In this document: positions 35,204 through 43,706 of the stretch, piece after piece
How the letters are laid out: the number at the start of each line of letters is the position of its first letter
Numbering within the stretch: position 1 is the stretch's first letter
NCBI RefSeq assembly: GCF_047501465.1
Contig: NZ_JAZDRL010000002.1
Location: forward strand, 558,001 to 622,000
Origin: Pseudochelatococcus sp047501465
Lineage (GTDB): Bacteria > Pseudomonadota > Alphaproteobacteria > Rhizobiales > Beijerinckiaceae
DNA length: 64,000 bases
Direction: 5' to 3'
Program-made: the position numbers and the translations under genes
The notes under the pieces: model-generated
The model's input: the letters and a program-made list of their open reading frames with translations, nothing else
Told to the model about the DNA's origin: nothing
Database searches by the model: none

Positions 35204-36232
35204 ATGGCCAAGACAATGAAGGCTGCTGTCGTTCGCGCATTTGGCAAACCATTGACGATCGACGAAGTGCCAATTCCTGAGCCAAGTCGTGACCAGATTC
35301 AAGTCAAGATAGTAGCTTCAGGTGTCTGCCATACTGATCTGCACGCAGCCGAAGGCGATTGGCCAGTAAAGCCCAACCCGCCTTTTATTCCCGGCCATGA
35401 AGGTGTCGGCTTCGTATCTGCTGTAGGTGCGGGTGTGAAGCACGTTAAGGAAGGCGATCGTGTTGGTGTGCCTTGGCTCTATACCGCTTGTGGTCACTGC
35501 ACTCACTGCCTTGGAGGGTGGGAGACGCTATGTGAAGAGCAACAGAACACGGGCTATTCGGTCAACGGCGGCTTTGCGGATTATGTGATTGCTGATCCAA
35601 ATTATGTGGGCCATCTTCCTGAAAACATCGATTTTATTGAGATCGCGCCTGTCCTTTGTGCGGGTGTGACTGTCTATAAAGGCCTGAAAGTCACCGATAC
35701 GAAGCCCGGCGATTGGGTGGTGATTTCTGGTATTGGTGGGCTTGGCCACATGGCTGTGCAATATGCCAAGGCTATGGGGTTGAATGTAGCGGCTGTTGAT
35801 ATCAGCGAGGAAAAGCTTGCGCTTGCGGAACGTCTTGGCGCGACGCTGACGGTAAATGCGAAGAATGCTGATCCAGCTGCAGTGATCAAGAAGGAAATTG
35901 GTGGCGCGCATGGTGTGCTGGTAACGGCTGTGTCCAACATTGCATTCGAGCAGTCTCTGGGCATGGTGCGCCGTGGTGGCACGGTTTCGCTAAACGGTCT
36001 TCCTCCTGGCTCATTCCCATTATCAATCTTTGGCATGGTGCTGAATGGTATCACTGTTCGCGGCTCCATCGTGGGCACGCGTCTGGATCTGCAGGAATCG
36101 TTAGCTTTTGCTGCTGAGGGCAAGGTAAGGGCAACGACGACAGTAGATAAATTGGAAAACATCAATAATATCTTTGACCGCATGAAAGCGGGTCAGATTG
36201 AAGGTCGCGTGGTCATTGATATGCAGTCCTGA
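35204..36232 (+). CDS. adhP: Zinc-dependent alcohol dehydrogenase AdhP
   Basis: A 342-residue zinc alcohol dehydrogenase, ethanol-active type. The catalytic zinc ligands are in GVCHTDLHAAEGDWP (Cys, about residue 37), PGHEGVG (His, about 60) and Cys near 147 (VLCAGVTVYKGL); the structural zinc is held by CGHCTHCLGGWETLC. The NAD-binding motif is GIGGLGHMAVQYA near residue 175. ATG 35204 is preferred to ATG 35183 since GAGGAAG precedes it and AdhP proteins start with MxKTMKAAVV. It completes the AcoR-aldehyde dehydrogenase-DUF779-AdhP locus, and is convergent with the PPTase gene. Confidence 0.93.
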   Translation: MAKTMKAAVVRAFGKPLTIDEVPIPEPSRDQIQVKIVASGVCHTDLHAAEGDWPVKPNPPFIPGHEGVGFVSAVGAGVKHVKEGDRVGVPWLYTACGHCTHCLGGWETLCEEQQNTGYSVNGGFADYVIADPNYVGHLPENIDFIEIAPVLCAGVTVYKGLKVTDTKPGDWVVISGIGGLGHMAVQYAKAMGLNVAAVDISEEKLALAERLGATLTVNAKNADPAAVIKKEIGGAHGVLVTAVSNIAFEQSLGMVRRGGTVSLNGLPPGSFPLSIFGMVLNGITVRGSIVGTRLDLQESLAFAAEGKVRATTTVDKLENINNIFDRMKAGQIEGRVVIDMQS

Positions 36233-36292
36233 AATACCACAGATCGCGTTGCTTTGAGACGGTAGTTAAACAGGTGGGAGAGGTATTTCATT

Positions 36293-36991
36293 TTATACCT
36301 CATTATCAAATAGTTGCCCCTGATAGAGAGCATATGAAACGATATCGTTATTCGGATATGTTCGGCTATCGAAAACCCAGTTTCCTACATTGTCTCTGCT
36401 CTCTTCGGTCTCTACAAGGCGTGGCGGATAACCTGTGAAGCTGAAGCTTTGAAGTGGCACAGAAAGCCCTACGCCGCGCGCTTTCAAGTAGGCTTCCTTC
36501 AAAGTCCAGAAGGTCAGGAATCGATGACGTTTCAAGGGCTCGGCAAGGCCCGTTAGTGATGCCTGCTCATCGGGTGTTAGAACGGGTTTTGCAAGGGCAT
36601 CAACGTCCAACTCCCTATCCAACGACTCAACATCCACTCCCACAGGCCCTGACCGTGTGATTGCGCAAACTGCTGTCGAGTTTGCGTGCGATAGCGAGAA
36701 ATGAAGGCCATGCGCCTCCATGAGTCTAGGCGATAGCATCGGTTTGCCAAAGCGTCCTTGTACGAACTCCCACGCCTGCGGTGAGACGCTTGCATACTCC
36801 GAAAGCCGCGTGCGGAGCAAAACGCGTGATAGTGTGAAGAGATTGCGATCATTGGAGAATCGCAATCGTGACCGTCGTTCCCGCTCTTCTGTACTCAGAA
36901 TATCGTCCCAGATTGAGTTGGGAACTCCCAACACCTCAGGCTCATCCAGGCGGGCAATCCAGATATCGATGATGGGGTGTTTATCATGCAT
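36293..36991 (-). CDS. Sfp/EntD-type 4'-phosphopantetheinyl transferase
   Basis: A 232-residue phosphopantetheinyl transferase of the Sfp class. The family motifs are FGKPML (about residue 82), LHFSLSHA near residue 96, GVDVESLDRELD with the magnesium-binding aspartate and glutamate near 116, and FWTLKEAYLKARGVGL near 160. It transfers phosphopantetheine from CoA to serine of carrier proteins. The likely clients are the free aryl carrier protein and the NRPS carrier domain encoded by the nearby operon. It starts at ATG 36991 behind GGGCTTGTC. It is encoded apart from the operon, 1 kb downstream of entA, on the same strand. Confidence 0.9.
   Translation of the reverse strand: MHDKHPIIDIWIARLDEPEVLGVPNSIWDDILSTEERERRSRLRFSNDRNLFTLSRVLLRTRLSEYASVSPQAWEFVQGRFGKPMLSPRLMEAHGLHFSLSHANSTAVCAITRSGPVGVDVESLDRELDVDALAKPVLTPDEQASLTGLAEPLKRHRFLTFWTLKEAYLKARGVGLSVPLQSFSFTGYPPRLVETEESRDNVGNWVFDSRTYPNNDIVSYALYQGQLFDNEV
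36917..36932. promoter_or_regulatory. parS-like sequence inside the PPTase gene
   Basis: GTTGGGAACTCCCAAC differs from the parS site at 18605-18620 only at one central base (A for G) and keeps both arms. It lies in codons for an LGVPNS segment of the PPTase, so it may be chance, but a second RepB site 18 kb away is possible, as partition systems often have several. Confidence 0.35.
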
Positions 36992-37533
36992 GACAAGCCC
37001 GATGTTAACGTGTTGTTAATCATAATATACGAGGCGCAACAATGCCCAGCCTCTATTTAATCTTCGCTGCCAAATCCGGTATAGGGCGATGGTGATACCT
37101 TGTTCTGGGCCGCTGCACATTATGCCCGGCGCGCATTATCAACCACTTAGTGCAAGTTCCGTGGCCGCTGTTCCCGTTAACCGCAAGCTCGACATGCCAA
37201 GTGACTGCCCAAACCGCACCATTAACATCTAAAGCTAACCGAGCCGTTCTTGTGAAATGGCGCTGATAGTTTAGCCATGAATGACATGGTCAGTGACTAC
37301 GATATCAACAAACGGATGCTGTTCCAGCAAAGCTCTGAGTTGAATAGGCCCAAAATCATCAGCATGCCATTATTGCAACCATTGGGTGTATGAACATATG
37401 TGCAGATAAAAGCTTCCGCCATAGTCTGTTCCATTTGTGTCGCTAATAATTTGATAATATTATTAAATTTTTACCGGCGTGCGATGAGGTGTATGCATGG
37501 GTAAGGAACAGTTTTAATCAATATAACAAAAAG
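36992..37533. other. Intergenic region upstream of the PPTase gene
   Basis: About 540 bases with no gene that I can support. The base composition is moderate to 37430 and AT-rich thereafter. No iron-box or other recognised site is seen. The end is bounded by the terminator of the PRC-barrel gene. Confidence 0.4.
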
Positions 37534-37562
37534 TAACGCGACAGGAATAACCTGCCGCGTTA
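37534..37562 (-). terminator. Intrinsic terminator of PRC-barrel gene
   Basis: Read on the minus strand, TAACGCGGCAGG and CCTGTCGCGTTA form a 12-bp stem with a central mismatch and a 5-base loop, followed by CTTTTTGTT. It lies 25 bases beyond the stop codon at 37588. Confidence 0.88.
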
Positions 37563-37587
37563 TTCAAGATATGGAATATGGAAATTA

Positions 37588-37992
37588 TTACTGCCATTTA
37601 CCTTCATATTTGAAGGCAGGGGCCGCTTTCAACTGTTCAGCTGTTGCATTGACGCGAGCTTCCCATTTCTTGTCAGCGTCGTTATAGCTGACCGCAATGG
37701 TTGATGGATCGATCACTACATAGTGCTCACCCATGCCAAGAAAGCCGCCAACAGATAGAATAACACCAGTTAGCATGTTGCCGGTGCCAAGAACCAAGTC
37801 TTTGACTTCACCGATGTTTTCATTGCCTGCGTTGGCAACATTGAGGCCGATGAGGTTTGAACTTAGCACGCTGTTAGTGGACACTGGCTTAACCATTGGT
37901 GGGGCCGTTGGTGTCGGTGCGGTCTGCGCCATCGCTGGGGCGATGAGGGCTGCGGACGAAAGTAAAATAGCACCGAAAACAATCTTACGCAT
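37588..37992 (-). CDS. Secreted PRC-barrel domain protein
   Basis: A 134-residue periplasmic protein. A signal peptide (MRKIVFGAILLSSAALIAPAMA, cut before QTAP) is followed by a Pro-Thr-rich linker and a PRC-barrel domain: LIGLNVANAGNENIGEVKDLVLG, then GVILSVGGFLGMGEHYVVI. PRC-barrel proteins of this type are common in Hyphomicrobiales envelopes; a general structural or stress role is suggested, with no enzymatic function. ATG 37992 has GGGAGC before it. It lies between the siderophore operon and the PPTase, but has its own terminator and probably its own promoter. Confidence 0.87.
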   Translation of the reverse strand: MRKIVFGAILLSSAALIAPAMAQTAPTPTAPPMVKPVSTNSVLSSNLIGLNVANAGNENIGEVKDLVLGTGNMLTGVILSVGGFLGMGEHYVVIDPSTIAVSYNDADKKWEARVNATAEQLKAAPAFKYEGKWQ

Positions 37993-38075
37993 GATAAGCT
38001 CCCTATCAGGTTGTTACAGGGAAAGAACATCTAACAGCTACGTTTGTTCCACCCATGCGTGAAGTTTTTTTAGGG

Positions 38076-38855
38076 TTATCCTTTTTGGGTTGCACCGCCA
38101 TCGACGTAAAGATCTGCCATGGTGATATGGCGCGCGCGATCTGAGGCCAAAAAAACCACAGCATCGGCAATATCATCCGGGGTGGCAATCCGGCCTAGCG
38201 GAATGCCGGTGCGGAATATTTCCGGTGCTCCTGCTATTACCCGCTTGGGGCTCTGCGCGTCAGTCCACATCGTTTCTTGCATGGGGGTCAGCGTTGATCC
38301 GGGTGCCACGATATTGCAACGAATGCCATAGGGAGCGAGCTCCAGTCCGAGTGAGCGGGTAAACATGGTGGATGCAGCTTTCGAAGCTGCATAAGCCGCC
38401 ATACCGTGGCGTGGAATGCCAGCCGCATTGGAACTGACGGTTACAATCACGCCCCGCCGTCGCTGCTGCATATGTGCTGAGACAGTTTTCGATACCAGAA
38501 ACACACCAGTTGCATTAACGGCAAAAACGCGCTGCCATTCGGCAAAATCTGTGTCCACCACAAGCGTCGTTGACAATACGCCTGCGACATTGACCAGAAT
38601 ATCAATTGGGCCGATCTGCGTTTCCACCTGTGTGGTAACTGTGACCACGCTATCTGGGTCGCTCACATCCAGCACTGCAGTGGTGAGGCATGGATGCGGT
38701 ATGTCTTGGCGCAAACGTTCAAGTGAGGCGGTATCCAGATCCGTTGCAACGACGTGCGCCTTCTCATCAAGTAGCGCACGCACCACAGCTGCACCAATCC
38801 CGCCTGAAGCGCCGGTGACGAGCGCGATTTTGCCGCAGATGCCACTGTCTCGCAT
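38076..38855 (-). CDS. entA: 2,3-dihydro-2,3-dihydroxybenzoate dehydrogenase
   Basis: A 259-residue short-chain dehydrogenase. The NAD-binding motif TGASGGIGAAVV (residues 14-25), the NVAGVL strand, and the catalytic YAASK preceded by VTVSSNAAGIPRHGMAA are all present. It oxidises 2,3-dihydro-2,3-dihydroxybenzoate to 2,3-dihydroxybenzoate. It is the last gene of the siderophore operon; ATG 38855 has AGAGGA upstream and is only 15 bases after the NRPS stop. The operon context supports EntA/DhbA over a general short-chain dehydrogenase. Confidence 0.93.
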   Translation of the reverse strand: MRDSGICGKIALVTGASGGIGAAVVRALLDEKAHVVATDLDTASLERLRQDIPHPCLTTAVLDVSDPDSVVTVTTQVETQIGPIDILVNVAGVLSTTLVVDTDFAEWQRVFAVNATGVFLVSKTVSAHMQQRRRGVIVTVSSNAAGIPRHGMAAYAASKAASTMFTRSLGLELAPYGIRCNIVAPGSTLTPMQETMWTDAQSPKRVIAGAPEIFRTGIPLGRIATPDDIADAVVFLASDRARHITMADLYVDGGATQKG

Positions 38856-38870
38856 GGTGTGATCCTCTTG

Positions 38871-41800
38871 TTAGAACTGCCGTAGCTTGTCTGCGATCAC
38901 AGGCGCAATATGTGTGATGGCTTTGGGGCCGGTGAGATGCGCATGGAGGGCTGGCACGTCATGTACGGTGAGCGTTTGGATGTATGGCGTCCATAATTGC
39001 GGTGTCAGGTTTGTGCCAGCATGGTCCAGGGCTGCGCGGAAATAGAGTGTCTCTCCCGCATAGAAGCCATGTTGATGCGTACGCACCAATCGGTTATTGG
39101 CAGCAACGACACCAATAATGCCTGTCAGTGCGCGATCAGATAGTAATCCAAGCGGATGATTGATATCGCGCAGAAAGGCCATGACATTCTCGCGCGTAAG
39201 CCCCTGCGCTCCGAGTTCTGAGACATCGCGCCCGGCGATCTGTACGAGTGCTTTGAGCGATATGTCTTCGGACGGATCAGATTGCGCGCGCCAGCTATCG
39301 CTCGGATAGGCATCAAGCAGCGCAAGCACGCCTTGCGGTGCGCCTGATGCTGCAAGTTGCACCGCCATCGCATGTGCGATAATGCCGCCAACAGACCATC
39401 CGGCAAGGTGGATTGGCCCCTCTGGTATGATGGCGCGGATCTGGGCGATGTAATCGGCGGCGATGGATTCTATGCTGATAGGGGCAGGGGCTTGCGTATC
39501 CAGCCCCCTCGCCTGCAGGCCGAACACCATATGTGCCGGCGCGAGTGCACGGGCCAAGCCAGCGTAGCACCATGAAATGCCGCCAGCCGGGTGAATACAA
39601 AACAGGGCTGAGGTAGGATCGCCCTGGCTGAGCTGGACAAGTGGGCCAAGTCCGTCATTCGCAAGGCCATCATAGTCTAAGGGTGTTTGCGGTTTGCATG
39701 CGACCTCAATGCGTGTAGCGAGGCGCGCAACAGTGGGATCGGTGAAGACGATGCCGAGGCCTAAGGTGACTTCACCCAGTTCTGAAGCCCATTCCTCCCG
39801 CACGCGCTGCATGAGTTTTGCTGCCAGCAGGGAGTGTCCGCCAAGGTTGAAAAAATCATCCTCTGCCGAGATGGTTGCGATATCCAGCTTGAGGCACTCT
39901 GCGAACAGTCTGGCAATGCATTGCTCTGTCTTGCTGTGTGGTGCGCGTCCCGTCGTGGCGGTTAGGGTTGGATCGGGCAGGGCTTTGCGATCGAGTTTTC
40001 CGTTGGCAGAGAGTGGTAAGCGATCGAGCGTTACAAACGCAGACGGTACCATATAGGCCGGTATGCGTGAGGCGATAGAGGTGCGCAAGGCCTCATGATC
40101 CAACCCTTCATCGGGTTTCGCAACAACATACGCCACCAGCCGTTTGCCACCCGCACCATCGCTGCGTGCATCGACAACCGCTTGCGCTACGGTGCTTTGC
40201 GCATGCAGTGCAGTTTCGATTTCGCCCAATTCGATCCGCAGGCCGCGCAGTTTGATCTGATGATCTGTGCGGCCTAGATAAACTATTGCGCCATCATCAC
40301 GCACCATCGCCAGATCGCCGGTGCGGTACATGCGTTCAGACGGGAAGAAGGGATCGGTGATGAAGCGTTCATGTGTGAGGTCGGGCTGGCCGAGATAACC
40401 GCGCGCCAGTTGGCGACCTGCCAGATAAAGCTCGCCGATCACATTGGCGGGGAGGGGGCGAAAGTGGGCATCCAGCACATAAAGGCGTGTGTTCCATACC
40501 GGAAAACCAATTGGCACAGGTTGGCTGTGGTCGGTTGATGATGCGGGCCAGTAGCTCACATCCACGGCAGCTTCGGTAGGGCCGTAGAGGTTGTGTAGTT
40601 CACCTTTGATCAGCGTGTGGAAACGGTCACGCAACTTGGCGGGCAGCTCTTCGCCGCTGACGAAAACACGTTGAATGGCCAGCCCACAAGCAGATGGCTC
40701 ATCAAGGAAAAGCGCCAGCATTGAGGGCACGAAGTGTATTGTCGTGATTGCATGCTGGCGCACGATTTGCGTTAGCGCGAGCGGATCTTTATGCGCATCC
40801 GGTGGGGCGATCACCAAGGCAGCGCCGGTAATGAAGGGCAGGAAGAGTTCCCACACGGAGACATCAAACGTGGCGGGGGTTTTCTGCAAAATGCGGTCGC
40901 CCGTGCCAATGCCATAATGCGCCGCCATCCAGAGCAGTCGGTTGACGATGGCCCGATGCTCAATGACCACCCCCTTGGGCACTCCGGTCGAGCCAGAGGT
41001 GTAGATGATATAGGCCGCATCTTCTGGTGCGGGGGTGTGGAAAGGGGGAGGGCAGTCATCATCCGGGACTGGATGATCGATAGCGAATAGGGGCGCATCT
41101 TCGGGCAAAGCCGAGCTTAGCGCCTGGGTCGTTATGATGATACGTGGCTTGGCGGATTGAATGATATGTGCCAATCGTTTGCGCGGATGCTCTGTGTCGA
41201 GCGGCAGATAGGCTGCACCGATGCGTATACTGGCCAGCAATGTCAGCACGAGCGCACGCGATCGCGGTAGCGCTACGGCTACGATATCGCCGGGGCGCAC
41301 GCCTTTTGCCGCAAGGCGGCGGGCAAGCGATGCGGTTTCATGCTCCAGATCGGCATACGACCAGCGCAAGTCGCCTTCAATAAGTGCCAATGCGTCTGGC
41401 GTGGCTGCGGCTTGCCGGCTCAGCAAATGGGCAAGCGTTGTCTCTTCAACGGGATGGATTGTAGCCGTTTGCGCCTCTCGCCATTGGGTTTCTTCTTGCG
41501 GTGAGAGTGTCGGTACTGCTGCTAAGCATTCGGCCTGGCTCGCAGCGTGCAGGAAATGCACCAGACGGTGGCCGATGGCTTCAGTTTGCTGCTGCGAATA
41601 AAGTGCGGGATTGGCATCCAGCTCAAGGCGCATCGTCTCGCCGGAAGCATCTGCGCGCATGGTAAATGTCAGATCGTCAACGGCCCCGGCGCCTGGTACT
41701 TCAAGCGCAGTCTCAACACCATGCAGGGCGAAAGACATATCGAAAGGCAGGATGTTGACAAGTGGACCATAGAGACGCCGATCCTTCCCCAACAGGCCGA

Positions 41801-42821
41801 GATCGCGGCGCAGTTGCTCGCTGCGATAACGCCCGTGGCGGCGGGCGCTGGTGAGTTGGCGGGCGACGGCGGCGGCAATTGTATTGAGCGGCGCATGGTC
41901 ATCAAACCGCAGGCGCACTGGCAGCACGTTCATCACCATCGCGGGCACGCGCGCGGAGACCGAACCAAGACGGCCCATATGCGGCACACCGATGATCGTT
42001 TCCGAAGCTCCCGTATGACGGCCAATGAATGCGCCTGTCAACGTGGTGACGAGATCGGGCCATGCGAGGCCAGCATCAGTGGCACGTTGTGTGATGGCGC
42101 GGGTGGTAATGGAGGGAATATCAAGCCTGAGCCGATGGAAGCTGTGTGCACTCGTAGCCTCGCCCGTTGCCATGCTGATAACCGGTGGCTTATCGGCGAA
42201 AAGGTCATTCCAATATCGACGATCTTTATCGTGACGGGCGCTGCCAACATAGGTCTCATCTTCTGCAATTAAATCAAAAAATGAGCCAAATTCAGTATCT
42301 TGTGCTGTATTTGCGGTCACGGTTTCATTGTAGAGAGCAGCTATGCGATGGTTGAGGAGGGCTGTGCCGTAGCCATCTATCACCAAATGGTGGATGGTTT
42401 GGCTCCATACGTGGAGCTGCGGCCCCAGGATCAGCAGCTCCTCTGTCACCAGCTGATCACGGGTTGGATCGCGTGGGGTGGCCATGTCGCGGGCTATATG
42501 TGCAAGTGCCGCTTGTTGCGGATCAGCCTCTCCGGTGAGGTCAATCACCGTCAGTGTGGCGGGGGCTGCATCGCTGATTATTTGTGCGGGGCCGTCTGGT
42601 CCATCGATGAAACGCGCTGAGAGGGCAGGTGCTTCGCGCAGGGCGCGTTCAACCGCGTTTTGGAAGGCCGCAACATTGAGCGGCCCCTTGAGCGTAACAA
42701 TCTGGCCCGTGTTGAGGATCGGGTTTTCCGGATCAAGCGTCTGCGCAAACCACAGCCCTTCCTGCGCCTGCAACAGAGGCCGGGTTTGGGCTTTGGTTGT
42801 GGTTTGCATGGCGGTGCTCAT
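38871..42821 (-). CDS. entF: Siderophore NRPS, EntF-like (C-A-PCP-TE)
   Basis: A 1316-residue one-module peptide synthetase, close in size and order to EntF. The condensation domain has HHLVIDG (about residue 145); the adenylation domain has IIYTSGSTGVPKG near 590 and LRGLRIELGEIE; the carrier has LGGHSLLAAKL near 975, and a thioesterase follows with GWSVGG near 1120 and a late His in VPALHAHL. The adenylation segments FDVSVWE, HFVPSM and NLYGPTEAAVDVS match EntF closely, so serine is the predicted substrate. With DHB supplied by the free aryl carrier, a cyclic tri-(DHB-serine) is expected. ATG 42821 sits 1 base past the aryl carrier stop codon; an upstream frame extends further but lacks a ribosome site. 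Confidence 0.9.
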   Translation of the reverse strand: MSTAMQTTTKAQTRPLLQAQEGLWFAQTLDPENPILNTGQIVTLKGPLNVAAFQNAVERALREAPALSARFIDGPDGPAQIISDAAPATLTVIDLTGEADPQQAALAHIARDMATPRDPTRDQLVTEELLILGPQLHVWSQTIHHLVIDGYGTALLNHRIAALYNETVTANTAQDTEFGSFFDLIAEDETYVGSARHDKDRRYWNDLFADKPPVISMATGEATSAHSFHRLRLDIPSITTRAITQRATDAGLAWPDLVTTLTGAFIGRHTGASETIIGVPHMGRLGSVSARVPAMVMNVLPVRLRFDDHAPLNTIAAAVARQLTSARRHGRYRSEQLRRDLGLLGKDRRLYGPLVNILPFDMSFALHGVETALEVPGAGAVDDLTFTMRADASGETMRLELDANPALYSQQQTEAIGHRLVHFLHAASQAECLAAVPTLSPQEETQWREAQTATIHPVEETTLAHLLSRQAAATPDALALIEGDLRWSYADLEHETASLARRLAAKGVRPGDIVAVALPRSRALVLTLLASIRIGAAYLPLDTEHPRKRLAHIIQSAKPRIIITTQALSSALPEDAPLFAIDHPVPDDDCPPPFHTPAPEDAAYIIYTSGSTGVPKGVVIEHRAIVNRLLWMAAHYGIGTGDRILQKTPATFDVSVWELFLPFITGAALVIAPPDAHKDPLALTQIVRQHAITTIHFVPSMLALFLDEPSACGLAIQRVFVSGEELPAKLRDRFHTLIKGELHNLYGPTEAAVDVSYWPASSTDHSQPVPIGFPVWNTRLYVLDAHFRPLPANVIGELYLAGRQLARGYLGQPDLTHERFITDPFFPSERMYRTGDLAMVRDDGAIVYLGRTDHQIKLRGLRIELGEIETALHAQSTVAQAVVDARSDGAGGKRLVAYVVAKPDEGLDHEALRTSIASRIPAYMVPSAFVTLDRLPLSANGKLDRKALPDPTLTATTGRAPHSKTEQCIARLFAECLKLDIATISAEDDFFNLGGHSLLAAKLMQRVREEWASELGEVTLGLGIVFTDPTVARLATRIEVACKPQTPLDYDGLANDGLGPLVQLSQGDPTSALFCIHPAGGISWCYAGLARALAPAHMVFGLQARGLDTQAPAPISIESIAADYIAQIRAIIPEGPIHLAGWSVGGIIAHAMAVQLAASGAPQGVLALLDAYPSDSWRAQSDPSEDISLKALVQIAGRDVSELGAQGLTRENVMAFLRDINHPLGLLSDRALTGIIGVVAANNRLVRTHQHGFYAGETLYFRAALDHAGTNLTPQLWTPYIQTLTVHDVPALHAHLTGPKAITHIAPVIADKLRQF

Positions 42822-42822
42822 G

Positions 42823-43059
42823 TCATGAAGCCAGCTGGCGGGCGGCCAGTGACCACCAGTGAGCCAGCGTTGGCTTTTCGGCAAGCTGCGCAAAATCCAG
42901 CTTCAGGCCCTGTTCGCCCCAACGCTGCATGAGCGTCATCAGACGGATGGAATCGAGGCCGAAATCGATAAGGCTGTCATCATCACCAATTTCTGACGGG
43001 TCTTCGCTGATGATGCGGGCAATGTCAGCGCGCATGGTTTCGCGGGTTGGCGTGCTCAT
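42823..43059 (-). CDS. Free-standing aryl carrier protein
   Basis: A 78-residue carrier protein. The phosphopantetheine serine is in DFGLDSIRLM near residue 36, preceded by an acidic helix and followed by the third helix containing FAQLAEKPTLAHWW. In Escherichia coli EntB and Bacillus DhbB this domain is fused to the isochorismatase; here it is a separate gene. It would be charged with 2,3-dihydroxybenzoate by the EntE-like ligase and delivers it to the NRPS. ATG 43059 has GGAGAA upstream, inside the end of the isochorismatase gene, 4 bases apart. Confidence 0.92.
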   Translation of the reverse strand: MSTPTRETMRADIARIISEDPSEIGDDDSLIDFGLDSIRLMTLMQRWGEQGLKLDFAQLAEKPTLAHWWSLAARQLAS

Positions 43060-43062
43060 ATC

Positions 43063-43695
43063 TTACAGGTTCTCCAGCAGATGGTTCGTGGATGTCACTA
43101 CAGCGCAGCGTTCTGCGGCATAAGTAATGGCGAGATCATGCTTTTCACGCGAGAAATCCGCGACTGCATCAGCCACGAAGAAAGGCTCGATATCGCGCTG
43201 AAAGGCCTCTGCAGAGGTCATCAAGCAGCCGATGTGGGCATAGATGCCGGTGACGATTAGTTGATCGCGGTTGCGCACGCGCATTAGCGTTTCAAGGTTG
43301 GAGCGCTGAAAGGCACTGTAGCGCCATTTGTGCAGCACAAAATCGGTTTCATGCGGGGTCAGGGCCGGATGGATGTCCTGATGCTCCGGAATCGCGCGCA
43401 TTCCTGGCCCCCAGAAATCACGCTGAAGGCCCCGGTCTCGTGGGTCCTGATTGCCTTCCTGCGCAGTATAAAATACCGGAATACCAAGCGAATGCGCCTG
43501 CCGCCGCAGGGCGTCGATATGCGCGATAACGGGCTTGATAGGCGTGCTATCAGATTGAAATGGTGCCAGAAAATAGTTCTGCATGTCATGGATCAGCAGC
43601 GCCACCCGATCACGATGCGCCTGCCAGGGCACGCGGGCCTTGGGTAGGGCCTCTATCTCAGGCAACGCATATGCGCCTATGGTGGGCAGGGCCAT
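43063..43695 (-). CDS. entB: Isochorismatase
   Basis: A 210-residue isochorismatase that hydrolyses isochorismate to 2,3-dihydro-2,3-dihydroxybenzoate and pyruvate. Family features are VALLIHDMQNYFLAPF (about residue 32, with the catalytic aspartate), VFYTAQEGNQDPRDRGL, the VLHKWRYSAFQRSNL motif and the VTGIYAHIGCLMTSAEAF segment near residue 152. It matches the N-terminal portion of EntB but lacks the carrier domain, which is the next gene. ATG 43695 has AAGGA before it, 12 bases after the ligase stop. Confidence 0.93.
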   Translation of the reverse strand: MALPTIGAYALPEIEALPKARVPWQAHRDRVALLIHDMQNYFLAPFQSDSTPIKPVIAHIDALRRQAHSLGIPVFYTAQEGNQDPRDRGLQRDFWGPGMRAIPEHQDIHPALTPHETDFVLHKWRYSAFQRSNLETLMRVRNRDQLIVTGIYAHIGCLMTSAEAFQRDIEPFFVADAVADFSREKHDLAITYAAERCAVVTSTNHLLENL

Positions 43696-43706
43696 GGCTT
43701 AATCCT

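Noticed and set aside
42821..42893. Longer N-terminal extension of the NRPS
   Set aside because: The added residues are read inside the aryl carrier gene and lack a ribosome site; ATG 42821 gives the family length.
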